A DNA stretch of 64,000 nt from Lepidodermella squamata (lineage: Eukaryota; Gastrotricha). Shown here in pieces: positions 34,483 through 47,193 of this stretch (position 1 is the stretch's first letter; every line of letters starts with the position of its first letter). Position numbers and translations under genes: made by a program. The stretch covers positions 186,001 to 250,000 of the forward strand of contig JBLDXI010000025.1 in the NCBI GenBank assembly GCA_047495785.1, given 5' to 3'. A model generated the notes under the pieces. That model was not told the origin of the DNA. It made no database searches and saw only the letters and a list, made by a program, of their open reading frames with translations.

Positions 34483-37212
34483 ATGGCAACACTACTGATA
34501 ACTATTCTGTTTCTTCTCTCGAAAATCGCGCAAGGATTCACGCAAACAAAAACTGCTATGAATGCGTCTATACCACAGAGAGTCACCGCCACTGGCTACA
34601 ATGCGAGCAGTAAAACCGTCAGCATACCGCTGTCTTGCAACTACGCTGGTTTCACGAATTCGCTCGGTCCAATATGTACGGAAGGTATCCGCTACGCTCT
34701 AGACAGCCTCAAACGAATGCCCAACTTTCTGACCGATATCGAGCTGGTAATTGATCCAATTGACGACGTGGTTAGTTTGAAATGGACTAATAACTATTCA
34801 AGATTTTAAAATATAATTCACTTAAAGTGCAACGAACCAACAGCTATGCGCAAGTTCTTTGCGGAAATGTCAGCGAACGAATTCGCCAGCGACCGTCTGC
34901 CCATCTACCTATTTGCATCGTGTTCGGTTCACTACGGCCTAGCTCAAACTCTGCAACACTTCAATGTCATCAGCGTGAGTTACATTTAATCGATATATCT
35001 TTATTCAATCAGTTTAAAGCAATCATTGCTCCTAAAGCCATTTGGGAGGCGTCGGTCCCATTCTTCTTTTTCTAACTGCTATATGAAGTTTGATTCCACG
35101 GTGAGGGATTAGGAACTACTTCAAATTAACAAACCCCGAAAACTTCCAGAAACATGACGCAAGGCAGTTTTCTAAAATATAATTACCCAAATATTCTAAA
35201 TATTCCATTCTGTACTCCTTCTGTTCCAGTTCGCACCGTACTCTGTCCCGTTGGAAATATTTACGAGACGAGGGCGTTATCAAAACTTTTTTGTGACCTT
35301 ACCTTCACTTTACGATACTCAAATGTCTATCGCAGAACTTATGTCAGTGTTGAATTGGCGCAAACTGGCCATAATTTCAGAAATTAAAGATACGACCCTG
35401 ATTTCCGACAGCAGCTTCATCAGCCTCATCGAGAAGAGGTACAACATCACTTCATCCGGGCTGTACAAAATTCCGTTGCTAAACGGCCCTTTACCAGATT
35501 CAGAGAGCATTCGAGGAGCAGTGGAAGAGATGAGTAAAAGCGATCATAGAATCATCCTGCTGTTCTCAGCTTCATCTGTTCGAATAGCTTGCTGGCTTCA
35601 TCGTTACAAACTCTTTGGGCCTAATTATGTAATCTTTGCATCAACTCTTACGGCTTTTAATCCGAATGACCCGTTGAGATTCTCGCCCTGGTGCACTGAG
35701 GCAATGCTCACGGATGTTTTGCAAAGTTTCATTGTCTTCGGATACTCGAGCATGATGGCTCTTGATCAAATGGAGGCGATAGACTCTTTCGGGAATTCCG
35801 GATCAGATTTCGATAAAACGTTGTTGTCTCGAATTGACAATCCTCAAATGCGGAGTGGGTGGTCTCAGCGCCATTACTGCTACGACAGTGTTCTTTTTGC
35901 ATCTCATGTACTCAATGCTACTCAGGAATTACTTCGAAGAGAAAACCAATCCCTGACAGATTGGCTTACTAATAGCGAGAGATTTCGAACTAATGGATCG
36001 TCGATGGTAGCGAAAATGAAGGAAGCCTTATTTTCGACTAGAATCTCTAGCAAAATTGGAGATATTGGCTTCGAGAGAGAAACCACTCTGAATACAGGTG
36101 GCAATGCGATTTTGGGGGTTTTCCAGTACCAACCTGTTCCAGGAGCTCAAAATAATTTGAACTTGATCCCAATCGCTGTATTCAACAGCCGTAGTCGGAA
36201 AATCGATTTTATTCCTGGAAAAATGAAGTGGCAAACCAAAACAGGTTTAGCTCCGTTAGATTCATTGAAAATCATCGATGTTGCTCCGCCGCTGCTCTCC
36301 TTCGATGCGTATGTTACAATAACAGTTTTCAGCTCGCTAGGACTCGCAATCTCTCTGATTCTATCAATTCGTTCGAGCGGTCGTTGGAAATCTTCCGCTT
36401 CAATATTTCTGTTTGTCGGAAGCGCTTTTCTTACGATTTCAAACTTGGTTTTACCTCTAATTCCCATGGCGAAAATGGCCGCCCATTACACGGCCTCATT
36501 CTCGTTTCTACTTGTTGGCGTTGAATTTATATTGCTGGGGCTAATGTTGAAGCTAGAAGTCGCACATATATCCGCACTTCTCCAGATTCAAGCGCAAGGC
36601 GGTAAAAAGAGAAATGGCGATATTTTGACCGTTAGTACTTTCTCTCAAAAATCGAAAGCAAGTAAAATCTCTTCTCGAACGAAGGAAATAACAATGAAAT
36701 CTAGCATGAGGAAATTATACGTATCATTCGCTGTTCTAATAGCAATCAGCCTAGTACTTCTTTTGGTTTGGTTCACGGCGGAACCCATTGAAACGTATTC
36801 AATTAGTGGTCAGCCAACAATCTCGCCAGATGACAACTCAATTGCTTATAGGGATATCACTCACCTATACCGCCTGGGATTGACAGCTAACATCATCATC
36901 GGTCTGTTTTGTTCCACATTCACTGTTCTGATCTTACGAGGAACCTTTTTAGCTTTCGTGCTAAGAAACGTAAGTCCTTTGTCCTTTATGCGCTTGTTTC
37001 ACAGTTTCTGTTTCCAGATCAAGACTGAAGCAATAAATGATTTGCAGAAGGTAGTCAGATGCTTCTACGGAGTTATCCTTCTCCTTGTAGCCGGATTGGT
37101 CATTGGCAAGGCAATTTTCAGTGATCAAGACGATCAGAGGATCGCAATATCTATCATGAATTTAGCAAACGTTGCAATAGTCGTCGGATTTTTCTTCCCT
37201 AAGAGTACCTGA
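34483..37212 (+). CDS. Class C GPCR, GABA-B receptor-like (copy C, divergent)
   Basis: Four exons: 34483-34770, 34828-34974, 35230-36969, 37018-37212 (789 aa; phases agree). The signal peptide is MATLLITILFLLSKIAQGF. The ectodomain matches GABA-B receptors better than copies A and B do: IYLFASCSVHYGLAQTL followed by FAPYSVPLEIF, with the S-C-S and Y motifs of the ligand lobe in a recognisable order. WQTKTGLAPLDS ends it. Then come seven helices, including SFDAYVTITVFSSLGLAISL (TM1) and LVWFTAEP before the extracellular DITHLYRLG loop. The last intron, 36970-37017, is only 48 bp and a multiple of three without a stop, so unspliced RNA would also be translated. Splicing gives better alignment with copies A and B (LRNIKTEAINDLQ against LRRRTMPNEFALS). 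The family acts through Gi/o; the ligand is unknown here. Confidence 0.85.
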
Positions 37213-38340
37213 TATTCATATGATATGAAGTCTGGATTTGCAGGATCCAGAAAAAAAAACAATCCAGCCTGCATCATTCTGCTTCGTTAGTTGGTGCTAT
37301 ACTTATTCTGTTCTGTCTTTTCGTCATTTCGTTGTATTTATTTCTCGATGTGATTTTTATGTTGTTTTCTCTGAGAAATATTGATGTCAGAATTTGAATG
37401 ATCATACAAATGACTACACAGATGAATGATTTAATTTATCCTCCACCAGTGGGATTATTAGAAAAAAGTAGCAACAATTCCAATACCCATGTGGGTTTTT
37501 GGGACGGCGACGGGACGGGCGAGTCCGAGGTCCGAGTGGTTAGTCGTGAACAGTCGCCTTTTATCATGCCAGAATTTGAGTTGAGATTGTGTGCAATTTT
37601 CCGCTCTATAACCAAGTACAAAAATGGAACTATAAGCCCATAAGTGGTGGCAACCTCAGGTGGGCGCCATTTTTTTGCCTTATAATGCAAAGATGCTGAA
37701 AATCATTCTCTTATTATGTGTAAAAAGCCATTTTTTCTTTGAGCTCGATCAAACGATTTTTGCTGGCCACATTTCCTGCTAGAGTCGAGTCCATAAAGTA
37801 TTAGTCCCAAAAGGGATTGGTCCGTGCACGGCGGAGAACAATGGGGAAAAACCGGTGAAAAAGAGAAAACCCGGTGAAAAACATGAATTCAAAGTCTCAA
37901 TTACTTATTCCTGATTTCCAATTGACTGAATTACTATCGAGCCGAATGGCGCATGACTGTCAGCTCGCTTGATAATTACGAAATCTTGGGAAAAAGTAAG
38001 ATATTCAACTGAGGGGGTGGGTGATTTCCATCTTTCGTATCTTGAGTAAAGTCGAATGAGAGGATAAATAAAAACATTATTATTATTATACCACGAGGGG
38101 ACGAGGGACGAGGTAATCCAGACGAGGGACAGAGCTGGTGGCTGATTTTTTATCGGGGGAGAGAACGACGAGGCCTGGATTACCTGGAAATCGGCGTCGG
38201 CATTCACGCGGTCGCCGGAGGAGGGAGAGGCAGATATCGGCGCTGCGGTTGCGCCCTGAAATCCAAAGGTAATGTAATACTCTGTATTAGGCAGAATTTT
38301 TGTAGTGATTTGTCGGCTTGCATGCATACCTAATACACTA
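37213..38340. other. Intergenic region, copy C to the duplicated block of copy B
   Basis: No gene seen. Short degenerate tandem repeats occur: ACCCGGTGAAAAA twice near 37848-37882 and GACGAGGGAC three times near 38096-38130. Confidence 0.5.
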
Positions 38341-38348
38341 CATTCTTA

Positions 38349-38523
38349 GGCTGATGCTGCGTGCTCGATCTCAGTTCACGTGGGAGGCTCAATTTCAAGG
38401 TTTTGGTCACGTTCCAGCCGGCTTAATGAAGTTTTTAACCCTACGTAGTCTCCTGGTGTTGAAATGTGCCTCATATTCACATAAAAAATCTGTCAACCTA
38501 TCTGTCAACACTTTGCCTCTAGA
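38349..38523 (+). promoter_or_regulatory. Upstream region of copy B, shared with copy A
   Basis: Counterpart of 27249-27414, with the conserved CACGTG element and the GGTCACGTTCCAGCC block. Confidence 0.6.
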
Positions 38524-41125
38524 ATGTACACTATTGTTGGCCTCACCCTTTTCTTAGCGATCACTCTCCCACAATTACTCTCGTTCAGCTATGCAGCGAA
38601 GCCGAGGCTCTTGTGGCCCGCAATCAAGGGTATATTATTGTTAATATAAAATTGGATATGATGTATCCATATGTTCCATATGACAGACCCCAGTCAAAAC
38701 GCTCTGATAGATTACGTCAACTCGACCGGGGTCATTTTGGCAAATTTTGAAATCGTTCCTTATGGAATGCTTACCGATAAAGAAGACTATCTCAACAGAT
38801 ACGCAAGGATATTGTCAGAGATGGAACTGCCTAACAACACTTACCTAGCACCCATCGTAACTGGTCCAGATGGAAACTGTGATGATTCTGCAGGGACCTA
38901 TCGCGCAATCAATATGGTCATGGTAACAATTTTAATTACGATTTAATAAGGGTTCCGAGGACTAATGTTGACTCGCCAGCCCCATTTCGATTAGCATTTC
39001 CCACACAACATGTGCTTACACAGTGATTTGTTAGTTTCGCAGTATTTAATAATATTAAGCTGTATTTTACAAAATTATAAGAATTTATCTTCGCCCATTT
39101 CATTCCCTTCGAATGAATCAGATTTCACAAAGCTGCGCTGGGCCTTTTATCGAGTCCCGAAGATCTAGGTTCTACAACAACCTGTATACAACACTAGGAT
39201 CGGTTAGCTCGTACAAATATGCGATTTTTAACACTATTAAATCAATTGGCAACTGGAAACGCGTCGGAATGGTGTACTCTTGGTACCTTCGCGATGTCCC
39301 GATGCTAGCCGATGAGACTTTCAAGCTTCTGACAGCGAGCAACATTGAAGTCAGCGAATTCGTCAGTGTTTACTGGTTTGGGGATTTGCAAGACGCTGAT
39401 TTGCAACCCTTGCAAAATGTCAGAATTATCATGGTATTCCCCTACGGCGCCTGGGAATGCCAGATATTTTTATGCAAGGCCTATCACAATGGCATCAGAC
39501 CGCCGTTGTACCACTTCATTGTATCGATACCAGCTTGTTTGACATGGAACTTGGAGCGAGATGTCTCCATGTCAAAAACTTGCACAAGAGAAATTGTGGA
39601 CATTCAACTGTCAGCGTTGTTTGCTATCGGAATTCCGTTATATCCGTTTGATATGCCGAAGCAATCCAGTCTCGGAATGAGCCCTTCAGAATACGACATT
39701 TTGCTGAGAGCGAAGAACATCGAGGTGGGATATTCTCCTATATTAGGTCTTTCTCATTACGGTGAGCATGACGGTAGTATGTTCACGCTGCTCGTCCTGA
39801 ACAAAACCGAAGCGTCGTTGCACCAGGAATACAATCTATCCCTGAGTGATTTCAAGAATCCGATGTACCAACGCTTGATATACGAAGTAGCCAGAAGAAG
39901 TGCGGGTGAGCTCGAAGCGGTTGGATTTCGAAATCCTAGAATCAAGCGAGATATCAATGGTGAGATGTACCAAGATTTATCAATAATGCAAGCTTACAAG
40001 TTGCAACCTCGCCGAGTGGCCCATCTACCGTATGACTATGAGAAGCAATACTTTCCATTCTATAGTGATGATAGGCCCATCTGGGCAACGAAAACAGGAC
40101 TTCCGCCGAGAGATTTGACTAGCATAGAGCTCAGATTCGGATATTGTGGCAGCATTCTGTGTGGCACTGTCACCTGTTTAGCGGTACCTTTAACCTTGGT
40201 TCAGTGTCTTCTTCTCTTTGCCACCACTCATGCTCAGCCTGAAAAGTTCTACAAAAATTGGAAGAAGTTCTTTGTCTTCTTTGCCTGTTTGGGGCTGAAT
40301 GCATCGGCTATATTTCTTATCATGGGCCACGATTTATCTCCAGCGACGGAATGCAGATGGAGAATAGTTTTGATAACAATGAGCTTGAGCATGCTTCACA
40401 GCCTTATTTTCAGCCAACTTTTCGTCTACAGCAAGTTCGTTCGGATTAGGACATATCGGGTCCACAATCGAGCTATTCGTTAAATCAATCATATTGCCAA
40501 GTGGAAAATCTCCTTCAAGGTGAGGCCGCGTGATTCTCAGTATGAGAATATAGGAATCGTCATTCAAAGACGCATTTCCACGCTCGTAAGTGATAGATAT
40601 AAAAATGAACTTGAAATGCTACAAGCTCTCATCGCAGCCGTGGCTATGAACGTGATTGCACTGCTTCTGTGGATCATCAAGGAACCAATGCAATTGTTTT
40701 TCTATCGGAATCCGGTTGCGTTCGACGAAGTGGCGGATACGTATTTTGAGCTCGATGTCACGTTCTGTAGTTCAGAGAATATTAGCTACTGGCTCGGAGC
40801 CGTCCTCACGTTCAATTTCGGACTTCTATTACTGGCGAATATGTTTTCACTCGACCTGAGGCGTCGCACCATGCCTAATGAATTCGCTCTGAGTTGCAAG
40901 CTAATCAGAGTAGCGGCGGTGAATGCCCTGACGATGCTAGCAGCCAGTGTTGTTGTGCTTGTCTTGGTGACAAAGTCCAACAAGCCATGCTTGGTTAACG
41001 CAGTATTGGCTTTTATCGAGCTGGTATATTCTGGGATAATGAGCTTCGTTTTGTTGCTGCCTGTTACTGTGAAAGTTGAAAAGCTTGGCGCAGTTGTCAA
41101 CGTGTGTAATTCCAACATTACGTGA
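38524..41125 (+). pseudogene. Class C GPCR, GABA-B receptor-like (copy B), interrupted by one in-frame stop
   Basis: Exons 38524-38629, 38687-38922 and 39122-41125 match copy A one for one, with the same splice positions and phases. The signal peptide is MYTIVGLTLFLAITLPQLLS. The frame is intact except for a single TAA at 40481-40483. In copy A this codon is TAT (Tyr), in the loop after TM3-4 (NRAIR/YINH). After the stop the same frame is open again for 214 codons to the normal end, with no frameshift. Translation would give a 567-aa receptor lacking the last transmembrane helices. Long blocks are identical to copy A, including silent sites, so the copy has been corrected by copy A recently or duplicated recently. 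It may be a very young pseudogene, a null allele or a sequencing error. Confidence 0.8.
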
Positions 41126-43496
41126 AATGACCAAATGACCAAATGAATATGTTTTATTTTACGTCCTCCTTTCAGGCATTGTGATGGTAATTGAATAGAA
41201 AAAAAGGAGAAAGCCTTACCCGTGAGGGTTTAGGGGACGGTTGACGGCAGGCGATCGGCGTCTGTGGCCGACAGATCGGTCGCGAACAACCTGCTTTTGC
41301 CCAAAAATGCATAATTTTCGATGCTCCGTGAAAAACGATTGCTATTATTTTGCTAATAATCGTCACTCTGCAGTGAATAGCTATATCCTTTCAAAAAATT
41401 ACAAAGCAGTTTGAGGTAAAGTTTTGAAATTTGCCAACAATTATTCGGATCTCCTCTAACATCGAACTTTCTGAGAGATTCAATTTTGACAATTCCGTAG
41501 AAAGTTTAAGTATACTTCAAAATTACCACCTCCAAATACCTGAGACTTGTTTACAAGTAGTGTTAATTCAACGAATAAATCAATTCAATAAAACCATGAC
41601 GCCCTTTTTTATTATCCCTATTTTAATCGATGATTATTCTTCTTAGCATCGTTGCTGATGCTGCTGCTGATGCTGCTGTTGATTTTGAGGCCTCATCGGT
41701 TGTGAGATTTCGAATGTGCGGCTTCCTTATAATCTTTAGACGTAATTGAATGCCAAGTGGCTGAAAAATAACGACGACAACGACGATACGTGATACGGCC
41801 AATATTTGAGCAGCTAATTAGCATGCAAAGATCCATCCATCCAGCCAGCCAGCCCTGACTGCGCACCTTTCGCCGTCTCATCCGCATCCTAATCATCATC
41901 ATCATGCTCAAATCGCCGCAGCAGTCTATTATAGCTGCAATAATATATTATAGACTTTTATTAATATTTGGTATTTCTCTTCAGAGAAAAGGGCGATAAA
42001 AAAACGCCAGAGCGGCGTGATCATGTCCCGAATTGCTGTTGTTCGATGTTCACACGACGACGATATTTTGGTGCGTGAATGCTGTGGCCGGAAGCAGCGC
42101 GCGTGGGCGGGCGAGAGACGGTGAGCCGCTGGACACGGCGCTGCCATCGTCGATGCTTATTGTGTTTTACATAGCGCAGCCAGCCCATTTTCATCGTCTA
42201 CGCGCGCGCTGCAAAAAATATCGGCGGCGCGCGCGAGCTCGCGATCGCTTATCGCGCCTCTCTCTCGGCGATACTAATATTATAATAAACTTATTGTCGG
42301 CGCCCTTGTCGTACACACACACACACACGGCGAGTCTATTACTATTACGGCGGCGCTGAGGCCTCGCCCGTCGTCCGTCCGCTCGCCCGGCGCGCCGTGG
42401 TGTTGACGCGCTTCGGTGATTATTCGGCTGGAGAGCGGCGGCGAACCTCTCAGCTGCTCGCGACTTGTTCACTATGACCATTGGTCATCAGCTGCTTTCA
42501 AATCGCTGCGAAAACAAATTAACTAATTTTCATACATACAATACTATTACTTACACTATGCAGTAAGATTTCTATAGCCACGTCGTCTCAGGTTGCGGTA
42601 AAAATTTCAATTATTCTTTAACTTGCCAAATTTTTCAAGTTTTTTTCAATTTATCTTCAGTCTTTATTTCACTGACCTATTTTCTTAGATGATGACGTCA
42701 TCGGTGTCTGAATCATTCAATTTTTACAAATGGCCTTTCCGGAAAATCTCACGTGTTTTTTAATCATCAGCTCGTTTCATTGGACGGATATTGATGGCTT
42801 TTTCGCTATTTTGTAAATACTCGAGAATGAGTCAGCAGAGTTTTCCCCCCGCTATTTTTAATAGCCCGTTCCTAGATCAAGCGTCAACTTCCTTTTACCT
42901 AATTAACTTATTCATTGATCACTTTTTCTTCACCGGCTTGTTAACACAGGTTAAGGAAATATTTTACGAGCACATGTGCTGATAATGCGTCTTCTCATTT
43001 TTTCTCATCAATGATCTGATTTAGTCTATCCTGAAACTAGAAGTCTTCGGCCCGGTGCTATTCAGCAAATTCTCACTTGCGATTGTAAAATTCAAGCCAT
43101 CGAAAATCCTCTGATCATGTGACATTATAACCTCAATCTTCTTAACTCGAAAGGTTTCTGAGGATTGTGAGAAATTACAAAAATTCGGGAAATTATTCAA
43201 AAAATTAGCTAAAATCGAAATTAAAATTGCAGCTTGAAATTGAACATTTTATATTAGAAATAAATTAATTAATTGTTTGTTGAATTTTTAGAAATTTTAT
43301 ATGTGCGATAAAATCGCTTATAACTTAATTAGGACAACATTATAAGGTCGCGAACTCGATTATAGCATGTGACCGATTCTACGCCGCCAATTGTTTCAAC
43401 GATTTTCAAGTTAAAACTAAGCATTCCGTTCATGAGAAAAAAGATGCGCTGTGGCTCTGTTGTTACGTGATTGATTTTTGCTGAGCAACAAAATAC
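41126..43496. other. Intergenic region upstream of the 43497 gene
   Basis: About 2.4 kb. It contains an (AC)n run at about 42312-42328 and a GC-rich stretch (about 42060-42460), which could be a promoter or 5' UTR region. No ORF I can support. Confidence 0.45.
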
Positions 43497-45472
43497 ATGG
43501 CATCGTCACTGAAGCGTGACTCGAGCAGTGAAGGCGCCTCCGCCGGCCTCCATCGGCCGCGCTTCGTGCTCGGCGGCGGCGAAAGCTCGGCCGAACTGCT
43601 CGATCACGAAGCCGCCGGCCCGCCGCCGACCGAAACCACCAGCCTGCTGCGCCGCTCGTCGTCCGTTCGCGTGCAACAGCGCGAGGTCATCGCGCCGCCC
43701 CGACGCCTTTTCCGCGCCGATGCGTGTAAGTTTATTCCACTACTACTACTACTACTACTGTGACCACAAATTAGAGCGCGTGGGTTATTCGCCTTTTTTA
43801 TTATCAAAATTTGCATAATCGCGCGCAAATCGAGCGTATTAAAACGGGCGATAACAAAACCTGAGATGATAAAAATTCACCTGTGCGCCCAGTGCTATTG
43901 ATTTCGCCAATAGTATAAAAACATCTCAATTTTTAAATTATTTCTGGCTTTCTTTTCTGGTTTTGTTATGGCGACCAGCTATTGTGGAGAGCGAGGAGGA
44001 AGGCGCGTCGCCGACACTTGCTGCTGAGGACCCAGGTGAAGACATGTCGTCGGTGGCTGGGCTCGGCCGTTTCCCGAGTTTCGTCCGCCGCAAGTCATCG
44101 CGCCTTTCGCCCAACAGCCAACTCGCGCAAATGTTCGACGAAGCCGATGCCGGGTAAACGCACTTTTTCATCGCTTTTTCATATGATGTCCAATTATTAT
44201 TCATCCAACTGCCAGTATTAGAATATTTCAAAAAATCTGAAACCAAAAGTAGTTGTTACGGCACATAACTGTAAAAAATCAGTTCGAAATATAGCCTGTG
44301 TCTTGCCGTGGAGTCACAGATCCAAGGCTCAGATTAGTTTTTACTAATGAATTTCAAGGCAACAATGACGAAGATATTGAATAAGAATTTTGAAAGCCGC
44401 GAGGTGGGCCTGGATCGACTAATTTACCACTAGAATTGAGCTTGAACATTCACATTTTACTGTGTGATTTCGAGTTTCGACACTTCCTTTCTTGATCGAT
44501 AATGATGCTCCTTTTAATCCTGGTTTTTTTATTATAGTTACCTTGGCTATTTAGGAACTTTCCCATTTCTTCCGCACACCATATTCGGCACCATATTCAA
44601 ATTTTGAATCCAAATTTGATTTCAAATTTAATGTCCGAAAAAATCGCTGATTTGTAGACTCGGTAATTTGGATCGATATGGGCCCCGCTGGCTGAAGTAC
44701 TTATAACTCGTGAACTGGCCGCAAGTAGCGCAAAAGACGCGTCACTTTGAGATAAATCGGATAGGCTGGGTTTGGATTATATATTTCAGATTTTCTGGAC
44801 AAAGTAAAGCTCGAAAAACTATATTCAAGTGTTTGGCCACTAAATGTGGGGTTTGCAATAGGTATTTTGTGAAATAATGTTGCCTCGAGCTTAGATGCAT
44901 CGAATTTGGTAATTTAATAGCTAAAATCGATAATCGCATAATTTTGCCGTGGTAACTTGTTGTTTCTTTCATTCAACATTCATGTATTTGTATTTGTGTC
45001 GCTCATTCACAGCGCTGCGAGCGGCGTGGTGGTGCGCGAAAGCCGGCGCGTGGCGCTGAGCGGCTTCGAGGCGGTGCGCGACTGCGCCCTGGTGCAGGCG
45101 GCGCTCAAAACCGGCGCCACGAGCCTGGACGTCGACGTCGACTCGCCAACAACAACCGCAACCACCTCGGCGGCGAACACGCATGGCCGGCCTTCCGGAG
45201 ACGGCGGCGGGCCCAACCAGCAGCAGCAGGTGCCGCCGCACGCGACGCTGTCGACGGAGGCGCTGCAGCAGATGGTGATCAGCCTGGCGGCGAACGCGAA
45301 CAACCCGTTCCAGACGCTGCAGCCGGGCACCAGCATACAGGCGCAGTGGGTGCGCCAGGCCGCGATGACGCCGGCGCAGAAACGCAAGGCAAGGTACTTG
45401 AGCGCACACAATTTTGCTTCATCTAATTACAGGTCACGCCGCGCTCGCTCGCTCTTCGTCGACGTCAATTAG
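43497..45472 (+). CDS. Unrecognised Ser/Ala-rich protein, four exons
   Basis: Exons 43497-43725, 43979-44153, 45013-45393, 45433-45472 give 274 aa; donors GTAAGT, GTAAAC, GTACTT, acceptors CCAG, ACAG, ACAG, and all phases agree. The N-terminus is Ser/Gly/Pro-rich with ETTSLLRRSSSVRVQQREVI. Exon 2 is acidic and then has GRFPSFVRRKSSRLSPNSQL. RRSSS and RRKSS are good basophilic-kinase sites. Exon 3 holds GVVVRESRRVALSGFEAVRD and a second more ordered part, LSTEALQQMVISLAANANNP. The protein ends RSRRARSLFVDVN. I do not recognise the family. The GC-rich exons and consistent splicing support a real gene; the function is unknown. The start is the first ATG of the frame. Confidence 0.65.
43740..43759 (+). 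repeat. (CTA)n microsatellite in intron 1 of the 43497 gene
   Basis: ACTACTACTACTACTACTAC, close to the donor site. Confidence 0.8.
44154..45012 (+). other. Intron 2 of the 43497 gene
   Basis: 859 bp, AT-rich, GTAAAC...TTCACAG. Nothing else recognised. Confidence 0.5.
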
Positions 45473-47148
45473 CCGGACGGCCGACCGACCGGCCGGACTC
45501 ATCATCGTCGTCGGCCGCGTAGAATCAGTAGAAAAAAAAATCAGCTCTCATCATTCAGCAGCAGCCGATACAGAGGAAAAACTAGACCGCGATGATTGCT
45601 CGCTTCATTTCTGTGATTCAGAGATAATTTTATGTAATAATGCCGCTGATTTCGGCGGTGACCGACGGCGGCCGGCGGCAATTTTCGCTGGGCGCCGTTC
45701 TTTTTCTTCGTGTGTGTGTGTGTCTGTCTGTCTTTAAGTCACCCTGCAGCGATGATGATGTGTAGTCACTGCTGATTATTATTATCATCGACTACTACTA
45801 CTGCTATTACTTCTATTTCAAAAACAACATCATCGACTTTATCGACGATGAGTGTGTGTGTGTGTGTGTGCATGTATGTAAGTTTTGTCGTAATCATAAT
45901 CTCCATATGCAGCAGCTCGTAGATGGATGGCTAGATAGTACTTAGGCGCGTTGTAGTGAGGGGCACTATCATCGTCGGCGTATCGGCGCGTTGTCGGCAT
46001 CCGCTGCGTGTCGTCTTCATTACGGCGTGTAATAAAAGCGCGAGGCGAGAGGGGCGACTACGACCGCGAGCGACTACGCGTTGCTTCTGCAGCCGTTGCT
46101 TCTGCAAGTCAAATCACTTTTTTCCATGCAGCAGCCATGCGCGATTGTTGTCGTCGTCGTCATCACTCTTATTATCGACATTTAGCATTATGTAAATAAA
46201 CCGCGCCGCTTCGGTGGCTCGCAGCTTCCGTGAAAAAACCAGCAGCCACGCCGGCCGTGGCATAGCCGCAACAGCAGGCGCTCATTAGCGCGCATGCATA
46301 TTATTAATCCGGTCAAGTTAAAGTCACGCCAATCACTCCGCTGATGACATCTAGTGGCGTTGCGCGGCCCCGTGGTGCCGATTTGACTTTGCATGACACT
46401 CTCCCACCCGCAATCATCGCCACCATCTGCCGGTCGTTGGCGCCTTTTTTGGCCCCCGGCTGCGCGCTTCGATCAATGCAAGCGCGAGCGCATATCTCGG
46501 CTTATTTCAGCGCGCTTGGGACTCGAAATTTTCTGATCCCTAAACTATTGAACGCTCCTGCTAAGAGAATCCTCTGTTTTGATTTTTGATTTTTGACTTT
46601 TGATTTACTGATAGTCTCCGCGAAATCGGGTTTAAGGTCTACAGAATCGTGCATGAACTCAAGAATCAGCCTAATTAACTCGCTAGACTTTTCTAAACAA
46701 TATTTGGTTCTTTTTAGCAGATTGTCAAACCTCAAAGCTGGGGAGTTAAGAAGGATATTCCTTCCCATTAGCTCAATTAATAAGGCGTCAAATTTCTGTC
46801 CGTTTTGAGTGGCCGCATCATTTCAGGTGGGCAGATTTTCCGCGGTTTCTCTGAAATCCTTTTCATCATATGACTTTTTTCAAAATCAGCATTCGCGCGG
46901 AATCCTCCCACTAAACATCTAATTTTTCTGAAGTACTCGTCTGCTGGAACTAAAATGATTATCGCTATTTAGTATTATTCATCTTCTCTTCGCTAAGACT
47001 AGTTTTCCCTGTTTGAATTTTTCGCTGAGCCCGTTTTGTGATCAACCGCTTTTCGATTGGCTGCTTTGCTGAGTGCCTCTGATATCTGGATGCTCAGGAT
47101 GGCGATGATGAGTCCGGCCCGGCCCACCTAGAGCGCGCCGTGGCCGCC
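45473..47148. other. Intergenic region upstream of the calcium channel gene
   Basis: It holds the 3' UTR of the preceding gene, (TG)n at about 45712-45722 and 45852-45870, and the upstream region of the Cav2 gene. No gene or core promoter element recognised. Confidence 0.45.
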
Positions 47149-47193
47149 ATGTCTCGACGCCATCGCGTCTCTAACCATGAACAATGTTGTTAG
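47149..47193 (+). promoter_or_regulatory. Upstream ORF overlapping the Cav2 start
   Basis: An ATG in a very strong context (GCCGCCATGT) starts 14 codons that end in TAG at 47191-47193, in another frame. It overlaps the first Cav2 ATG (47177). The next in-frame Cav2 ATG is at 47195, one base after the TAG. This layout could reduce initiation at 47177 and favour re-initiation at 47195. Confidence 0.55.

Noticed and set aside
40479-40540. Possible intron that would remove the stop in receptor copy B
   Set aside because: GT at 40479 and CAG at 40540 give a 62-bp intron, but the joined frame hits another stop at once, and copy A has no intron here.
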